Shown here one piece after another: positions 21,003-34,901 of a stretch of DNA of 64,000 nucleotides (the first letter of the stretch is position 1; every line of letters starts with the position of its first letter). The position numbers and the translations under genes were made by a program. The DNA is from Adineta vaga. Taxonomy: Eukaryota > Rotifera. Where the stretch lies: NCBI GenBank assembly GCA_021613535.1, contig CP075492.1:4278001-4342000 (forward strand), read 5' to 3'. Under the pieces are notes generated by a model. The model ran no database searches. It was given only the letters and a program-made list of their open reading frames with translations, and was not told the origin of the DNA.

Positions 21003-22423
21003 TTATAATATAGAAGATTTACGTAATTGAGATAGAAGACTACGTCGTCGTTCATTTGTGTTTTTTTTCGTTGTTGAAGTTGGATTACGTCGTGTCCATC
21101 CAACAATTAATGGTATTCGTGAAGAAGATGTTTCCTCTGTATCACGAGATTCTTTCGATACAGCTGGTGCAAGTAAAGGTACAGATGATTCTTCTTGAAC
21201 GACTGTTGTCGATGAAGGTGGTGCTGGTAGTGGTGAACATGTACATTGATTATTATTATTGCTATTCGTTGTTGGTATTGTTCCTTGTGGTAAAAGATAG
21301 GATCGAGAAAAAGTATTATAAGGTATTCCACATGAATTCGTCATTTGTTGATAGATTTTATGTGGATGATGACAAACGATTGGAGAATGATGGTGACGAG
21401 TCATAGTTAATAAATATTCAGGTATACATTCATATTGATGATTTTGGGGTGTATCTTGTCCGTCAACAGGTTTATCTATAGATAAAGATTGAGTAGTTTC
21501 ATTTGATTTGACAGGATGACGAGAGGAAATGTTTGTCATTGGCATTAATTGATGGGAATAATAATCATCACAACAATTAAATGTGTTAGATGTACACTAG
21601 AAGAAGAAGAAAAAGAATAATTCATAAGCAAAAATTTCAACAAAGATCTTTTTCCTTGACTGTGGTTTTCAATTACTAGGTCGATATCTTCTTTCCTCAG
21701 TAGAAAATACTTCCAAGGTCAACCTCATCAAAAGTAAATCTCATATTTGATTTAAAAAAAACTAACAGTCCAGATGTTATTGATTTTTATCGTTGACAAG
21801 TGTCTATTATCGATTTCCGTATAAAATTGATCGATAAAATGTTTCACACCTGTCTGAAATCTTTCACATACACACTTCATTTTCTAAAGTGTTTTCCTTT
21901 ATCAACTAACATGATATCTTTGACCTTGAATGTTTAATCAATTAGAAAGCATTTCTATTACCTTGTAATGTTCACTTGTTCTTGTACACGAATCCAAATG
22001 AGATTGATGACGACGATAATAATGAGTTTTCGATGATAATGAACCAGACATAATATAATTTTGATATTGTTTTTCTTCTTTTCGTAATTTTCTAAAACAA
22101 AACAATCATAAAACGAATGTTCAATGGAAATTGTCATACTTGAGACAAATAAAAATAAATATCGCAATAATAATACAACAAATAACACTAAGAACAGCCA
22201 AAATAAGAAGAAAAATATTTAACCAATTAATTGAATCTTCATGTTTTTTAATAATAGTTGATGAAGAAGATAAATTCAGAAGATTTAATGATGGTCGTAC
22301 ACATCGACCATTTAAAATTTCTACGGTTTGAAAATTTTCAAATAGAGAACCAGGTGGTGTAGGCGGTGGTCGAAGAGTAAATAAAGGTGGCGGAGGAAGT
22401 TGAGATATCCCGTTCTTGTTCAT
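21003..22423 (-). CDS. Single-pass membrane protein of unknown function
   Basis: Three exons: 22140-22423, 21962-22091 and 21003-21596; 335 residues. Residues 1-60 are Pro-rich (LPPPPLFTLRPPPTPPGS). A strong transmembrane helix (WLNIFLLILAVLSVICC to about IFICL, residues ~66-95) is followed by the positive stop-transfer KKLRKEEK. The remaining ~240 residues are Ser/Thr/Pro/His-rich and disordered in appearance, ending in an Arg-rich tail (RRRSLLSQLRKSS). No signal peptide is seen, so the helix may act as a signal anchor. The exon phases join cleanly. No family is recognised; the layout resembles an adhesion- or signalling-type cytoplasmic tail, but that is only shape. Confidence 0.65.
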
Positions 22424-25400
22424 CTAAACATTAGTATATCATTAGAAAAAAAAGATTTCTTCCGTCGAAATGTATCGATAAGTCACGAACTATACATGCT
22501 TATTATCATACACTTAAAATACCGACCTTCCCTCTTTTCTTCTTCTTCTTCTTTTCTATTGCCTCGAAGAATTTTTATTAAGATGCTATTTCAAGATGAT
22601 GGTAACGCCTTTTCGCTTGACAAACAACGAAGAAGAAGAAGAAGGAAGAAGAGAAAAGGTTTATTTATTATAACGGATGAAAAAAACGAAGAAAGAATAG
22701 ATATTGTCCTTGGTTATGTCTCAGATTAAACTCAACGTTTATACTTTATTCTTCCCGATAGGCAGATGCGATTTTTCCTTTTGCTAACATTCAATAAGAA
22801 GAATATTTCTCTCTCTCTCTCCTTATTCATATTACGTATATACAATAACGACGAGAAAAGAAGAAAACCGATTGAATGACCTAAACACTAGCCGTTATCA
22901 CTGCATACAAGTTTATATCGTTGAAAATTCCTTGTCAACACATATGCAAGTTGATATTCCATCATAAGATGAATGTATTATGTAAACGTGAGAAGCAAGA
23001 ATTGTACTGATATCCTATGATTGATTTATCTTTATTCAATCGAATAAAAAAGAATGACGAGAATTGTCATTTTAAACACTCAAGAAACAAAAAAAATGTT
23101 ATACCCTCAAGGTCATTTTCTTTCTATTCACTTATACAATTGAACAATCGTTTATCATCATATGAGTATTAATGTGCATCCTTCAATTAACAACTAATGA
23201 CATGTGACAACCCTTTCATTAGCACAAGATCAAAATAAGCCAAGGGCAATTCAAGCGAATATCAAAAAAAGAAAGAAAGCAAGCTAGTCCGATAGAATAG
23301 ATATTCAATTCGAATAAACAATCTTCTTGCATTAAGCTGATACACGATGCTGAAGAGCACATCGATCTAATCCTGTTTGTTATTCGATCCACATAGTATA
23401 AACTAATGTCTAGTTGTCCTTATTGAAAGAGAGAAATGAAACTTATCATTATATAACTATTTAATTAAACAAAATGAACTCATCTTCACACCTTATATCA
23501 TTATTTTAAACTAAACAAAAAAAGGCAAAGAATTTTCTATTCATTCTTATCTATTCACCTAAGATATTCATACACGCAAACGTTAAGACGTAAAGATTTT
23601 AATCGATAACATGTAGTCAATTGATTTGCAAATGAAAAAAGAAACTAATAACTCAATGTATAGTTATTCAATATCTTCTTGTCAAAACTTGAGATCACAA
23701 CGTGATGTAAGCATCTGATATTGAGACATACGAACAATTGAAAGATCATTAGATGAAAACAAGTTTTTATTCATTCCGAATTGTATAAATTAAGACAAAA
23801 AAAACGAATGTAAACTCACTTGAATTGTTAAGATGACACTAAATAATTCTCTGAATACTAGTCATTATTGAAAATATCATATTCGCTCTATTGAACTCTT
23901 GTTATAACTCTGAAGATTATGTAAAGAAAAAAAAGAAGGAGAAGAAGAAGAGAGAGAAAGAGAAGAATCTGGTGCATGGCGGCGGGATATACATAACATT
24001 GATGTATGATTGCTTTTTTGCAATGAATAAGAGACGAAAGACATATCTATCTAATGATCATTAAAATCGAAAGGTTCACTAGATAAGAAGAAGTGATGTC
24101 CTTTGTCTTACTTGGGTTCAATGTATTTCTCTGATCCAATATTTGTCAAGTAGTAATAAAAAAGAAACAGAACACTTTTTTCCTCTCATCTCTCATTCTC
24201 TCTACTTTATTATATGGAATTAGCCTCATTCCCTTTGAGAGAAGGTCAACCTTACATCTATACGGACAAATAAAAGAGGTCATTGCTTATTTGAAACAAT
24301 GTCTTTTTTTTCGAGAAAGTAGATGAACACCTGCAGTGTCATGTAAGACGATCTCTCTTCATTGACATTCATATCCTACCTTCTCTCTTTATAAACATAT
24401 ATATATATATATATACAACTTGTGAAGTATGTATATGTAGACCAGACGAATAGACCATCTAATCTTTTTTTATTCATGTGTTTAACAAGCTGAACATATG
24501 TTTAGAACACAGCAGGGAAGAAATACATACTAACAAAAAGTGAAGAGAAGTTTTCTTTTCTTCTTTTCGAACAAGAAAGAAATGCACATGTTTGTTGAAC
24601 GTGTTGCCAATGTTTGACAAATATTGAACATAATCTTGTTGTATTTTAATTTGATTTTTTCTCTCTTCTTTGAAGAAAAGTCTTCTTCTTTTAGACACTT
24701 TTCCTTTTTTCGATTATTAACCAATCAAATTGAGTCCGATTTGATTACAAACGAAACAGCTGGACGATGTCAAATGGGAATGATGATGGTGATGAGCTAC
24801 AGGCAATAGCGGTTGAAAATGAAAAAAATTACTTATGTGTCAATGATTCTCTTAGGATAAGATGAGATATGTCATCGATATGGACAGGTCAATCTCTTGA
24901 GGCAACAATTCCTAAGTATGTCATTGCTCACATCGTGTGCAGACGAAGAAGAATCACATCATGAATAGTGTCTATTAAAGAAACAAAAAAGATTCTTCTG
25001 TCATTGACTTCTTCATATAAGATATATTGAATTTATTTCATTTGATTGTTATGCAATATCATAGAACTTGTTTAACTAACCTATATTGAATTTATAAGTT
25101 TTCTTACATCAAGTGTTGATCGAATATAAAGAGTATTACTTACTAATATAGATTATTTCTTATTTAAAATATTCAGATTATACTTTCTAAAGATAGATAA
25201 TCAAGTCAAAATGTGTACATCGAATTCCGATGCAACCCACTAACTTCCTTTGATATCCACCTATAAGATCTGATTCCCATATCCGACTGTTTCTGATCAG
25301 ATTCGAAGTGATCCACTCTCATGAAATGATCGAAAAAGTAATGCCTATCTTAAATTGAATATCAGCATGATGAGTTGAGAATACATTCATGTATTTTACA

Positions 25401-25451
25401 TGATGCATCAAGATTTGCAAAAGACGATAACATGTTTCAATCCTCATGGAG

Positions 25452-25560
25452 TTATTTCATCGTTGCAGTAATTAAACCATCAGTAAGAAATGTTGCAGGT
25501 TTTTTAACAAAATTTTCATTAAGTTGAGTATTTGAATGAATAACTAATGTAAAAATCCTC
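25452..25560 (-). pseudogene. Short coding-like relic
   Basis: The minus strand reads about 30 residues of normal composition (STQ/N-rich start, then KKPATFLTDGLITATMK) to a TAA at 25452-25454. It has no start, no splice context and no recognised family. It looks like the 3' end of a degraded gene or mobile element. Confidence 0.2.
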
Positions 25561-26136
25561 CACAATGTGATTCTAATAGAATTTTATTTTGACTAAATCG
25601 TTTAGATTTATAATCAATATCACATAAAAGAAAAGATTATGTATGATCAATTGATTGTTGATGCTCTATGAAATATTAAATTTCTTGAAAATAGAAATGA
25701 AGATTAGCTTTATCTTACTGTGAAACTTAAAAGTAAAAAACAGAAACAGATTCAGTAGATGAATGAGTAAATTTAGCTAGCTCACGAATTCTAAAGAATC
25801 AGAATGATAAATTGAAATTGTTAATGAATTAAAATAATAAAGAAAATTTTCAAAGGATATCCAAAATATTCCTAATGTATCATTCGTTCGATATTGTTGT
25901 TGCTAATAGAAGAGAAAAGTATGATTGGGTTCAATTCTAATTTGTTGATATTCGTCAATCTATTAAGTATCTCGACATGTTGAAACACCAATTAATAATC
26001 TAAAAAAAAGAAAGATTTTATTTTGGTGTAAAAAAAAATTTTGTCGCACTTTAATTGACAAGCTGAAAGACGTTGAGTCCAAATAAGATTTTAATCGATT
26101 TTTCTCTTATTTGAATTTAAACCAATTTGATGACAT

Positions 26137-26259
26137 GGTACACCAGTTAATCATTGTAAACCTTCAGATGTGGATCTACGACGTAAATTTGAATATGAAC
26201 CAAATAATTTTGTACAAGACAAACGCCTAGATCATCTAAAGTTTGTGCTAGAAGAATAG
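26137..26259 (+). pseudogene. Short coding-like relic ending in TAG
   Basis: A plus-strand frame reads HGTPVNHCKPSDVDLRRKF then about 20 more charged residues (ending LDHLKFVLEE) to TAG at 26257-26259, with stops just upstream. Its composition is protein-like and unlike the flanking AT-rich DNA. The family is not recognised. Confidence 0.25.
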
Positions 26260-26273
26260 GTCGAAGCTAGAGG

Positions 26274-26358
26274 CCTGCAGGCAGGGTACGAAATTTTCAT
26301 AACCTGTATCTTGCCCTGCTGAGGATTTCGTAACCTGAAACCTGCCCTGCCCTGCCCT
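26274..26358. repeat. CCTGC/GCAGG repeat with internal inverted repeat
   Basis: GCAGGG at 26281-26286 faces CCCTGC at 26314-26319, and a tandem CCTGC run fills 26341-26357. It is far more GC-rich than the surroundings. A short satellite or a MITE-like remnant would explain it. Confidence 0.5.
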
Positions 26359-28939
26359 TTCATTACATTTACTTTGATCATAGAGTAGAAAAAAAATATC
26401 TAATTATCTATTTTTTTAACATTTTTTCAAAGATGTCAGCAGCATATAATATTCAATATTGTTTTCAGGTTGACCGTATCCTGCAGTGCTCTAAGTGTGT
26501 TGTTGAGTCGTGAATGGCGTAAATGTGTGTATTAAGGTATATACATGGTTTGCATGTCTGTATACCGCGAATATTCACTGATCTTAGTCAAAAATAACAA
26601 GATAGGGCATAAAAATGTGGATAAATTAATTTGTAAGTGATTTTAGCACGCTCTTCTTATTTAGAGCCATTTCATGGACAAATCGTCCCTCCTCCTTTAA
26701 TAAAACAACGCTTATTTTGTTACTAAGAAAAAACAAATTGGTCCATCACATATACCCATTCGAATGCATAAGATCAAATCAATGTCTTGACAACAAAAGT
26801 TCGAGCTTTCGTTGATTTTATCTTTGCTTTCCATACATCAGATATATTTTCAATAATTAGCAATATCTTCTATCTTCGAAAAAGAATCTTATTCATAGTA
26901 GGAAAATGGAAAACAATCATTCTACTTCATCCTAATCGACAAGAATGACAAACAACATGTCGACCTTTATAACTTTCTCATTTTCCAAATGTCAATCTAA
27001 ACTTTAGATTGATGATAATAAAATTTCGGAAATCTAGCTTCTTTCCGAATGATTATTGACGTCATCAACAACGTGTTGTATGTTTTGAGGAAAGATACTA
27101 CAAACGTCAAATAAATAATCATTCCAAACATGCAAATTGATTTATTTTCGAAGAAAACATTTTATTAATAGTCAGCTAATCTACAATATATCACAAAATA
27201 GTCAGATTCAAGGCTTACAAATATAGAATGCATGTAAATGTTATGACGTCGTTTTTCCGATCGAAAAGGACTATTGAATGAAAAGCATTTATGTTCATAA
27301 CGATATTTTCACTGTATAATCAACTTTTGTGTTTCTGCATGAATGAATTTTTGTTATTTAACCAATCTTAAATCGCATTGTTTTGCAAGATCTATTCTTC
27401 TTCTTTTGAACCCTATTTGACATTCATTGAAGGAAAGGAAATGTTCAATAAAATCCTTTGTGTATTATGATTGGAATACTAAGGAGATAGAAGAGGAGGA
27501 CAAGGAGGAAAAAAGCAATCGAAATATTTCCCACTCGTCTTACTTCGTTTCTCTAATCAGTCGGAAAGAAGATTTCTTGTTTTCGATTTTGATAATGTTC
27601 ATTGAAATTTATATCGATGCGATTTTTCTCTATACTAACTAGCATTGTATATCGTTGACTAGTTTTAGTTCAAGAGATATTTTACAAAAAAAAACTAGAA
27701 ACTATTGCATGAGTACTGATGATTATGGTAGTTTGCATCAAAAAAATAAAATGAAGTGATCTGTAATAAGCTGTATAAGAGTATTTATAATCTGGTGTGA
27801 AAATAATAGTGATCAATTTCACCTGATTCGTAAATACACAATAGAACTTAAAAATCTATCGTGATTATAAATCACAAAGGTCACATTGATCTTTTGTTTC
27901 TACTCTCATAAAACTGTCTTCATCGATAAATTTTTTTTCCTATAAATTCATTGGACCGATTGAAGATTATACACAAATCAATGGAAAGATTTGCAATTTC
28001 ACATCGAACACTTTGCTGTTATTGATTTCAGTACATCACCAAACAAATGCAATCATGTAAATTGGAGTATTGTGTCCTGAAAGTTCGAGCATAATATTAG
28101 CATATTATTAGTTATTATTTTCTTTCCTTTCAGCACTTACATACATGCACAAGAAGAAAAATCTTTTTATAGTAAATGTATTTCAGAATCAAACCATAAA
28201 AATAACCAGATGAGAGGAAATTCCTGCACTCGAATCTGTATTTAAAGACAATTAATTTATACGAATTATTTGACTAAGACAAGGATAAAATGTAAAATGA
28301 CTATATCAAATAGATCAATGTTTGATGTTGTTTTTGTAGATCATTGAATAGTAGAAAAGAATTTTCATCATCATAATTATTTCTTAAGTCTGGCTCTCGG
28401 CATTAAATTACGAAAAAAGAAGAGAAGAGAAGAAAAAAAAGAAGAAGAAAAAGAAAAACGAAAACTCAGACATTTAAAATAAAAGAAGTCAGACAATAAA
28501 AAATAATGAAATAATTGCGAGAAAGAAGGAAAAGCACACACGCATACATTTACAAAGAAGAGAAAAGGAAACGCGCAAGTTAGATACGTCAAAGAAACAA
28601 CAAGAACAACATTGACGACAAGCAGCCAGAAGAGAAAAAAAGAAAGATACACCACACACATACGACAGCAAAAGAAATCAAGCCGTCTCTGATCAATATA
28701 CTTGACTAGTCGCACTCTAGATAGATTGAAAATAAGAACAAAAAACAAAAAAAAGAAAAAGAAAAAGCAAAAATATGAATAAAAAGAAGATCGACCGGCG
28801 CTTGTCGAGATTGACAAAAGAAAACGAAAGCTAAAGAAACAAGAAGCTGAGCGACGGCGATACTTGGTATCTGGATATACGCGAGAACAGTTTTTTTTTA
28901 TAAAAGAAAAAACGTAATAAGTAATTGTATATGTTTTGT

Positions 28940-30465
28940 CTAATAAAGACCACTGGCACGGAGATTGTTTGTTATGATGACATCAGTAACAGCATCACTA
29001 GAAGGAAAAGAGAAAAAAAATACTCTCATTAACTTTCTTTATTTTCATGTAACTTACAAGACAAATTGAACATTTTGGGTGTCTGTAGCGCACGTTAGAT
29101 GACAATAGATTTCCTGAAAGAAACGAAATTTTCGTTTTTTTCTCGTTGCATAGAAAATGTTTTAATCACAAACTTTTTGCTCGCTTTTATTTTGTGCCAC
29201 GAATTGAGCTTGGATATATTCGCTTGCTTCAGTGTATTCATCTTTACCTTGATATTCTGGAAAACATTTTCTGAAGAAAAAAAGAACATTCATTTTTTTT
29301 TAATCATGATTTTTGTAAGAAGATTTTCTTTTTTACCTTAAACTTGATCGCATTATTTTTTCAGCAAATAAATCTTTCTTGTTTAAAAAGAGAATAATCG
29401 ATGTATTAACAAACCATTTATTGTTACAAATTGAATCGAATAAACGAAGAGATTCATGCATACGATTAGTTGTTTCATCTTCGACGAGTACCTGAAGAAA
29501 GATTTCATTTTGAAATATGCAACGTAAAAACTAATAATTCAGAAAACTCTTACTTGATCGTATTCACTCAAAGCAACAATAAAGATAATTGCAGTTACGT
29601 CTTCAAAACAATGAATCCATTTCTTTCGTTCCGATCGTTGACCGCCCACATCAAATACACGAAAGTTCAGATCTAAATTCATCAATATTTATCCTTTGAT
29701 TTCCATTAACAAAAGAAAAAACAAACCTTTAAATGTAAAGTTAATCTCGACAATACCAGTTGTCTTAACTCGAGTACGTAAGATATCTTGAATACTTGGT
29801 AAGTATTGTGGTAAACCAATTTCATCTAATTTATCCAGAAAATATTTCGCTGAATCATTTAATTGATATTCATTGGAACGAGTAAAACATTGTTGAACAC
29901 CAACATCATTCCATAATTTTTTCATCGCATCAAGTAATTCACTTTCAAAAGGTTCAGTATCGGCCATACGAGAGATTTTGTCTAAGACTAAACGGAAGTA
30001 TATGATTTTTCTTTTCAAATGAATCAAATTTCTTGCAAAAAAATATGATCTTACCCATGGCAGCATCTCGTTCTCGATCATTTGAACCAAATTGTATATT
30101 AAGAGTTTCCATAGCTCGTATAATTGTTGCTAAGGATTGTATTGTATTTGAATAGACAACTTCTCGATACTGTTCGAAATCTTCTTTGGAATAACCATCC
30201 ATATGAATAATTTTCATTTGTTTTAATATTGTTGATTTACCAGATTCACCAGCACCTATTTAAGTATTAATTAAAAGAAAAAAAACAATCGTACACAGTT
30301 CTTTTTTCTTTTGAAGAAAAAAAACAAAGAATTTTTACCGAGCAAAAGTAATTTGACATCTTTTGCTGCACGTTCGGCATCTTCTTTCAATTGTTTATCT
30401 AAAGCTTTACTTCGTTCCATAGCTTCACGCTCTTCTGAGCTCAAACCAGATGCACAAAGACCCAT
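28940..30465 (-). CDS. Heterotrimeric G-protein alpha subunit, Gi/o class
   Basis: Eight exons: 30339-30465, 30055-30255, 29727-29987, 29554-29672, 29337-29491, 29174-29270, 29058-29113 and 28940-28997; 357 residues (mammalian Gi/o are 354). Gly2 (myristoylation) and Cys4 (palmitoylation) are present. GTPase motifs are complete: P-loop GAGESGKST (43-51), Arg182 in [16 protein letters not shown] with Gln208, NKKD and TCATDT. It couples seven-helix receptors to adenylyl cyclase or channels at the plasma membrane. The C-terminus is NNLRASGLY, where Gi/o proteins have Cys four residues from the end; here it is Ser354. Pertussis-type ADP-ribosylation at that site is therefore not possible. The donor after NKSEQK is GTTTGT. 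Confidence 0.95.
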
Positions 30466-33400
30466 TCTTGATGGAAGTAGCTTTTTACGTAACTAAAAAA
30501 ACAAATAGATTAATTTTGAGAAAAAAAATTTTTTCTTGACAATTAGTTCGATTTTAGAAAGAAAATGTCTCTTGACTGTTGCTCATTCAGCTTATTTTCT
30601 TCAAGTATTTCTTTCCTCTTCGAAGAAAATAACAAAGTGCTTTTTGTTATTTTCCCTTACTTCCGTTTATCGACACACACATAGAAATACTACAGAAAAA
30701 CGCCTTCGGACTCATTTACTTTTTGTATTCTATAGATATATATATATATATATATGTATACATAACATAACGTGTTTCTAACTTTGATAATCGGGAAAAT
30801 GTTACAATCGCGTGCTAAAAATCGCCGTAACTAATTAAGGAAAAATCGTTTTTCTTCTAGGGAATTCTCTTTAATTTTTGATTAAATTCAATCATAGAAG
30901 TAAAGAACAAACCTCCGACATGCATTGATTTTCAAATATTGTTTATGATATTCTCTACTTCGTTTTCTACCATTGTTCTTTATCTATTTTCTATTAGTTA
31001 TAAATAGTCAAACTATTTTGCATTTCATCATCATCATCATCTTCTTTTTTTTCTTGTAAGATTCTCCTATTTCTCTTGTTTTTTTTTCTTTCTTACCGAA
31101 AGGGAACCTTGCAAAAACGTATGCGTGTGTAGTGTATATTATTTGACAGATATGTTGAACAAGAACAGAAAGATTTCTCCTACTTACCATATTGAACTAC
31201 TTTTATTTGAAAACTATCAAGAAGACACATGCTTATGTTAACATTCTTTTGTACTAAATTTATTTTCTTCAAATGTCTCCATACTACGTCATTACAGCGG
31301 ACTATTTCCTTCTTTTCTCTTTCTTTACATTCTTTCTTTTTTTTCTCCTCTTCTTTCTCATTACGTGCTGACGGACGGATTTTTTTCTTCTGTCGAACTA
31401 TCGTTGTCACTAAAAAACAGGACTAATACAACCATGGAGATAACAAACATCATTAGTTCTTGTCTTCTACTTTAACCTAAGATAGTTTAACATAATGAAC
31501 AAATAAAAAAATGAAACAAAATAAAAGATTCCTATAATTAATTGAACACTCAAGAAAAAGAGAAAAAAAAAAGTTTTTTCGGTTTCTATGGTAAAGCTAA
31601 AAATTCAAATTACCTGAAAAGGGATATATATATATATATTTGTATGTGTGTGTATGTAGTGTAATGAAGATTGACTTTGGTCTTGTTAACTGATGTTCAA
31701 TAATCTACATTTGAAAGAATAATAAATGAGATAATTGAATTTTAGATTAGATACGTACTGTTTAAATTTTAAATAATAAAACATTGTTTGTTAGATTCAT
31801 CGGAGAAATTTTGTAGATCTAAAAAATCAATGCAATCTTAATTTTCTGTCGAGATATATTGTTGATACTTGTGAATTAAAGAAATACGAACAAGAAGAAG
31901 AAGAAAAAAACCGATGGAATTCCTTTTACTATTAGATGTTAGTAGTGATGGGAGAACTAATATTGTTGTTATTGTGTTGTGGGTTGTCGCCTACTCTACT
32001 ATGCACACTACAGAGATAAAGAGAAAAAAAACGAGAAGAGATAGAAGAGAAAAAGCTTTGCTCTATATAAGATGCTTCGTTTTTTTTACGGAAAATTCTT
32101 TCTTTCTCGCTATTTAGCCAATAAGCAGTGGTTGGATCTGAACTACTCGCGTTTGCTCGTTTGCTTATCGCAATTTTTTTCCCATTCTTTTCTCCTTCTT
32201 TTTCTCTCGTAATAGAGTAGATAATAGTTCACACTCGTCGTCGGTCGGGTAACAGCTGCCGACGAGCTATCCTCTCGTCCGTAGACTCTTCGCTGATGCC
32301 GCCTTTCTGCCTTTTTTTTCCTCTCTTCTTCCTTTTTTTTTCTTGTCAGCCAGTAACAACGACGGACGAACGGTCTGTAGTACGACGATAGAATTTCTTC
32401 TTCATTAATGTGATTAGACTGCTGCTATTGCTTGACGGCATGCAGCGTTCTGTACGACCATCATTGTCGAGCAAGCAACGCCACAAGATAAGAGCGGTGA
32501 TGGTGCTGTTAACAGAGAGTACTATTGCCATCCGTATTCAATAGAAAATATTAGTAGAGGAAGAGGAAAAAGAGACGATACATGCATACTCAGGCGAGTA
32601 GACAGACAGACAAACGAGCGAAGATGTCAAAATATAAAAAGGAAAGAAGAAGAAGAAAAAAAGAAGAAGAAGAAGAAGAAGATAGACAGAAACTTGATTA
32701 TACTGACAAAGAGATTGCAGTCGGCGAACACTCTAATAAATAATATTTCTGTATATTTATATCAAGATAAATTAGACTATCTTTCCGACTCATTGATTTC
32801 TCTCGTATCTTCAATTATACGAACCAAAATATATATCATGACTTATTAATATGCAGATCTATTGACAAACTTCTCTGGGGATCTAATTAGAAATTTTCTT
32901 GCTTATTCTTCTCCTGAAGATATTCTCATCAGAACAATGTTGAGATATCGATAATAGAAAAACCTTGTTTAATATCAACATCAAATAAAACGCAGTATCA
33001 AACCTTCGTCAATAATTCACTAAAGAAAACGAGAGAGAATCATACTCAAGGTTACATTTATACGTTATGTGAGAACAAAAACAGCTGGTTAAACTCGTTT
33101 TTACTGTCTAAAAAAGCGAATGAAGAAGAAAAATTTTGAAATCATTGATGTCATATCTTTATTCGTGCTGAAAGAAAAGACTATACCAAATATATTTTTT
33201 TCTTTTGAACAATTATTCTTCGGTGGATTACTTTGAAAAAAGATATCATTACTTACGACATGTTGCATTCTATTAAAATCTATTTTATTGATTTCAAATC
33301 GAGAATATTCGAAACTAGTTTGCCTGATCTTGAAAGATTGAAAAAATGTCGTTCAAGTTTATATATCACGAGAAGGTTTCTTTTTCTCCTATTAAAAATC

Positions 33401-34901
33401 TTCTAAGAAGCTTTGCATTCTCAAATATTATTTTCATCGAGACAAATGACACTCTAAGTCGGATGAATAAATTTTTCTACAAAAAAAAAGAAAAGAAAAA
33501 CTTTTTCTCCATAAAACTGACTCTTTATTGACAACAAAAACTTTTTTTTTTGAGAAAATACAAAAGATTATCATGAAAAACTAAAACAAATATGTCAGTA
33601 TGTTATAGTTAAATCTTATATGTAAATGCATTTATTGAAAGGACATGTCATAGAATATCCGGTTGTTCTATTGACATAACAAGGTATGAACATATTGAGA
33701 AAATCAAGTTTAGATTCTTTTCTTCCGATCGTATGTTTTACTATAACAAATGTTGTGTGATAGATAGAATTTCAATGTTTATCAAAGGTTACCATATAGA
33801 TTCACAAAATGATCTGTTCGTTCTGTTTTTCTTCATCGTAATGAAATCTTATAATGAATCTTCGATAAATAAAAACTGAACTGACATAGAAAGGATTCTT
33901 ATCAATATCTTTCTTGTCAGATAAAAATGTCGCATAGAGAATTCTTGTTCGATGGATAGATGTTGTTGATAGTTTTCTAATTAGAAACAAACCGAATGTC
34001 ATACAAGTTTTGTCCATTGTGTAAATTGGTTTCCAGGTGGTTATTTAAGTAACAGATAATTTGTTAATATATAAACCAGATGAGGAAATAACATTCAACA
34101 ATATAAATGAAAGTTTGGATATATCGTTGTCAAATGATCATATTGATTTGTGATATGAGAAATCGAACTTCAATTTTGATTTATTGTTAACAAATAAAGT
34201 ATCGAAAGTTTACCTTGAGATAGATCTAATGATTATTTATAGGATGTCATATGGACATCAAGTTAAAGATAATTAGTTTGTGTACATATTCGTCTTGTGA
34301 TGATGATAATATTAATCATCTAATCAAAAGAACAAACATTCGTATGAGAAAATTATTTTAATCATAAAAAGTACCGATTAACGTGATTATTTTAAAATAG
34401 AATGTATAGATGAATTACATCGAAAAAGATTCGTCTCATTTCCAGGGAATTGATTTCCTGATTTGTAAGATAGAAACGGAAACAATCTTTTCTAATAGAT
34501 ATAAAGCACAGTTTGATTACTATCATTCTAACATTATTATACACGACCGAACGAAGTCATTTTGTCGACAAGCTAGTCGATTTCATCTATAATTATATTT
34601 AATGTAAAACGAATGACTATTTCATTGAACTTTTATTACATATTATTCATAATTAAGAACTATACTTACACACAGTTATCCAACGAGGATAACATGTTTA
34701 AGTATCTTCGTTTTACAAATGTTTAAGTTCAATCTAGATCTGGAAAAATGTCATCAATATCTATATTTAATCTAGTCGAGGGAAATTCATGAGATAGAAC
34801 TACTCGAAAGTTTTTCAGTACAACCATAAAATTTTGAACTCATATAGTTCTTTCGTTGAAAGAGAGTAGAAAAGCAAATTTAAGTCACATAGTTAGTGTG
34901 G
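30466..34901. other. 4.4 kb gene-poor region upstream of the G-alpha gene
   Basis: AT-rich with homopyrimidine strips, a TA run (30738-30755), CAT repeats (31025-31042), a second TA run (31623-31640) and a GAAGAAG strip (32645-32682). A GC-richer patch at about 32215-32310 contains GTCGTCGGTCGG and GCCGACGAGC and could be promoter or 5' UTR. No coding frame has a domain. Confidence 0.5.

Larger units (their letters stand above)
22424..28939. other. 6.5 kb gene-poor region with low-complexity tracts and relics
   Basis: No frame here has a domain, a consistent splice structure or normal amino-acid composition. It contains a CT run (22805-22822), GAAGAAG tracts (23935-23960), an AT dinucleotide run (24399-24414), a CCTGC-rich repeat (26274-26358) and a purine-rich strip (28415-28480). 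Two short coding-like relics are listed separately. Part of it may be the 3' flank of the G-alpha gene or regulatory DNA. Confidence 0.5.

Noticed and set aside
22121-22188. Alternative minus-strand reading (21958-22188) ending the membrane protein early
   Set aside because: Splicing 22140 to 22091 keeps a longer frame with stop-transfer residues and joins to the third exon in phase.
28377-28817. 146-residue Phe/Ser/Leu-rich minus frame
   Set aside because: Produced by a purine-rich strip; repetitive composition and no homologous motif.
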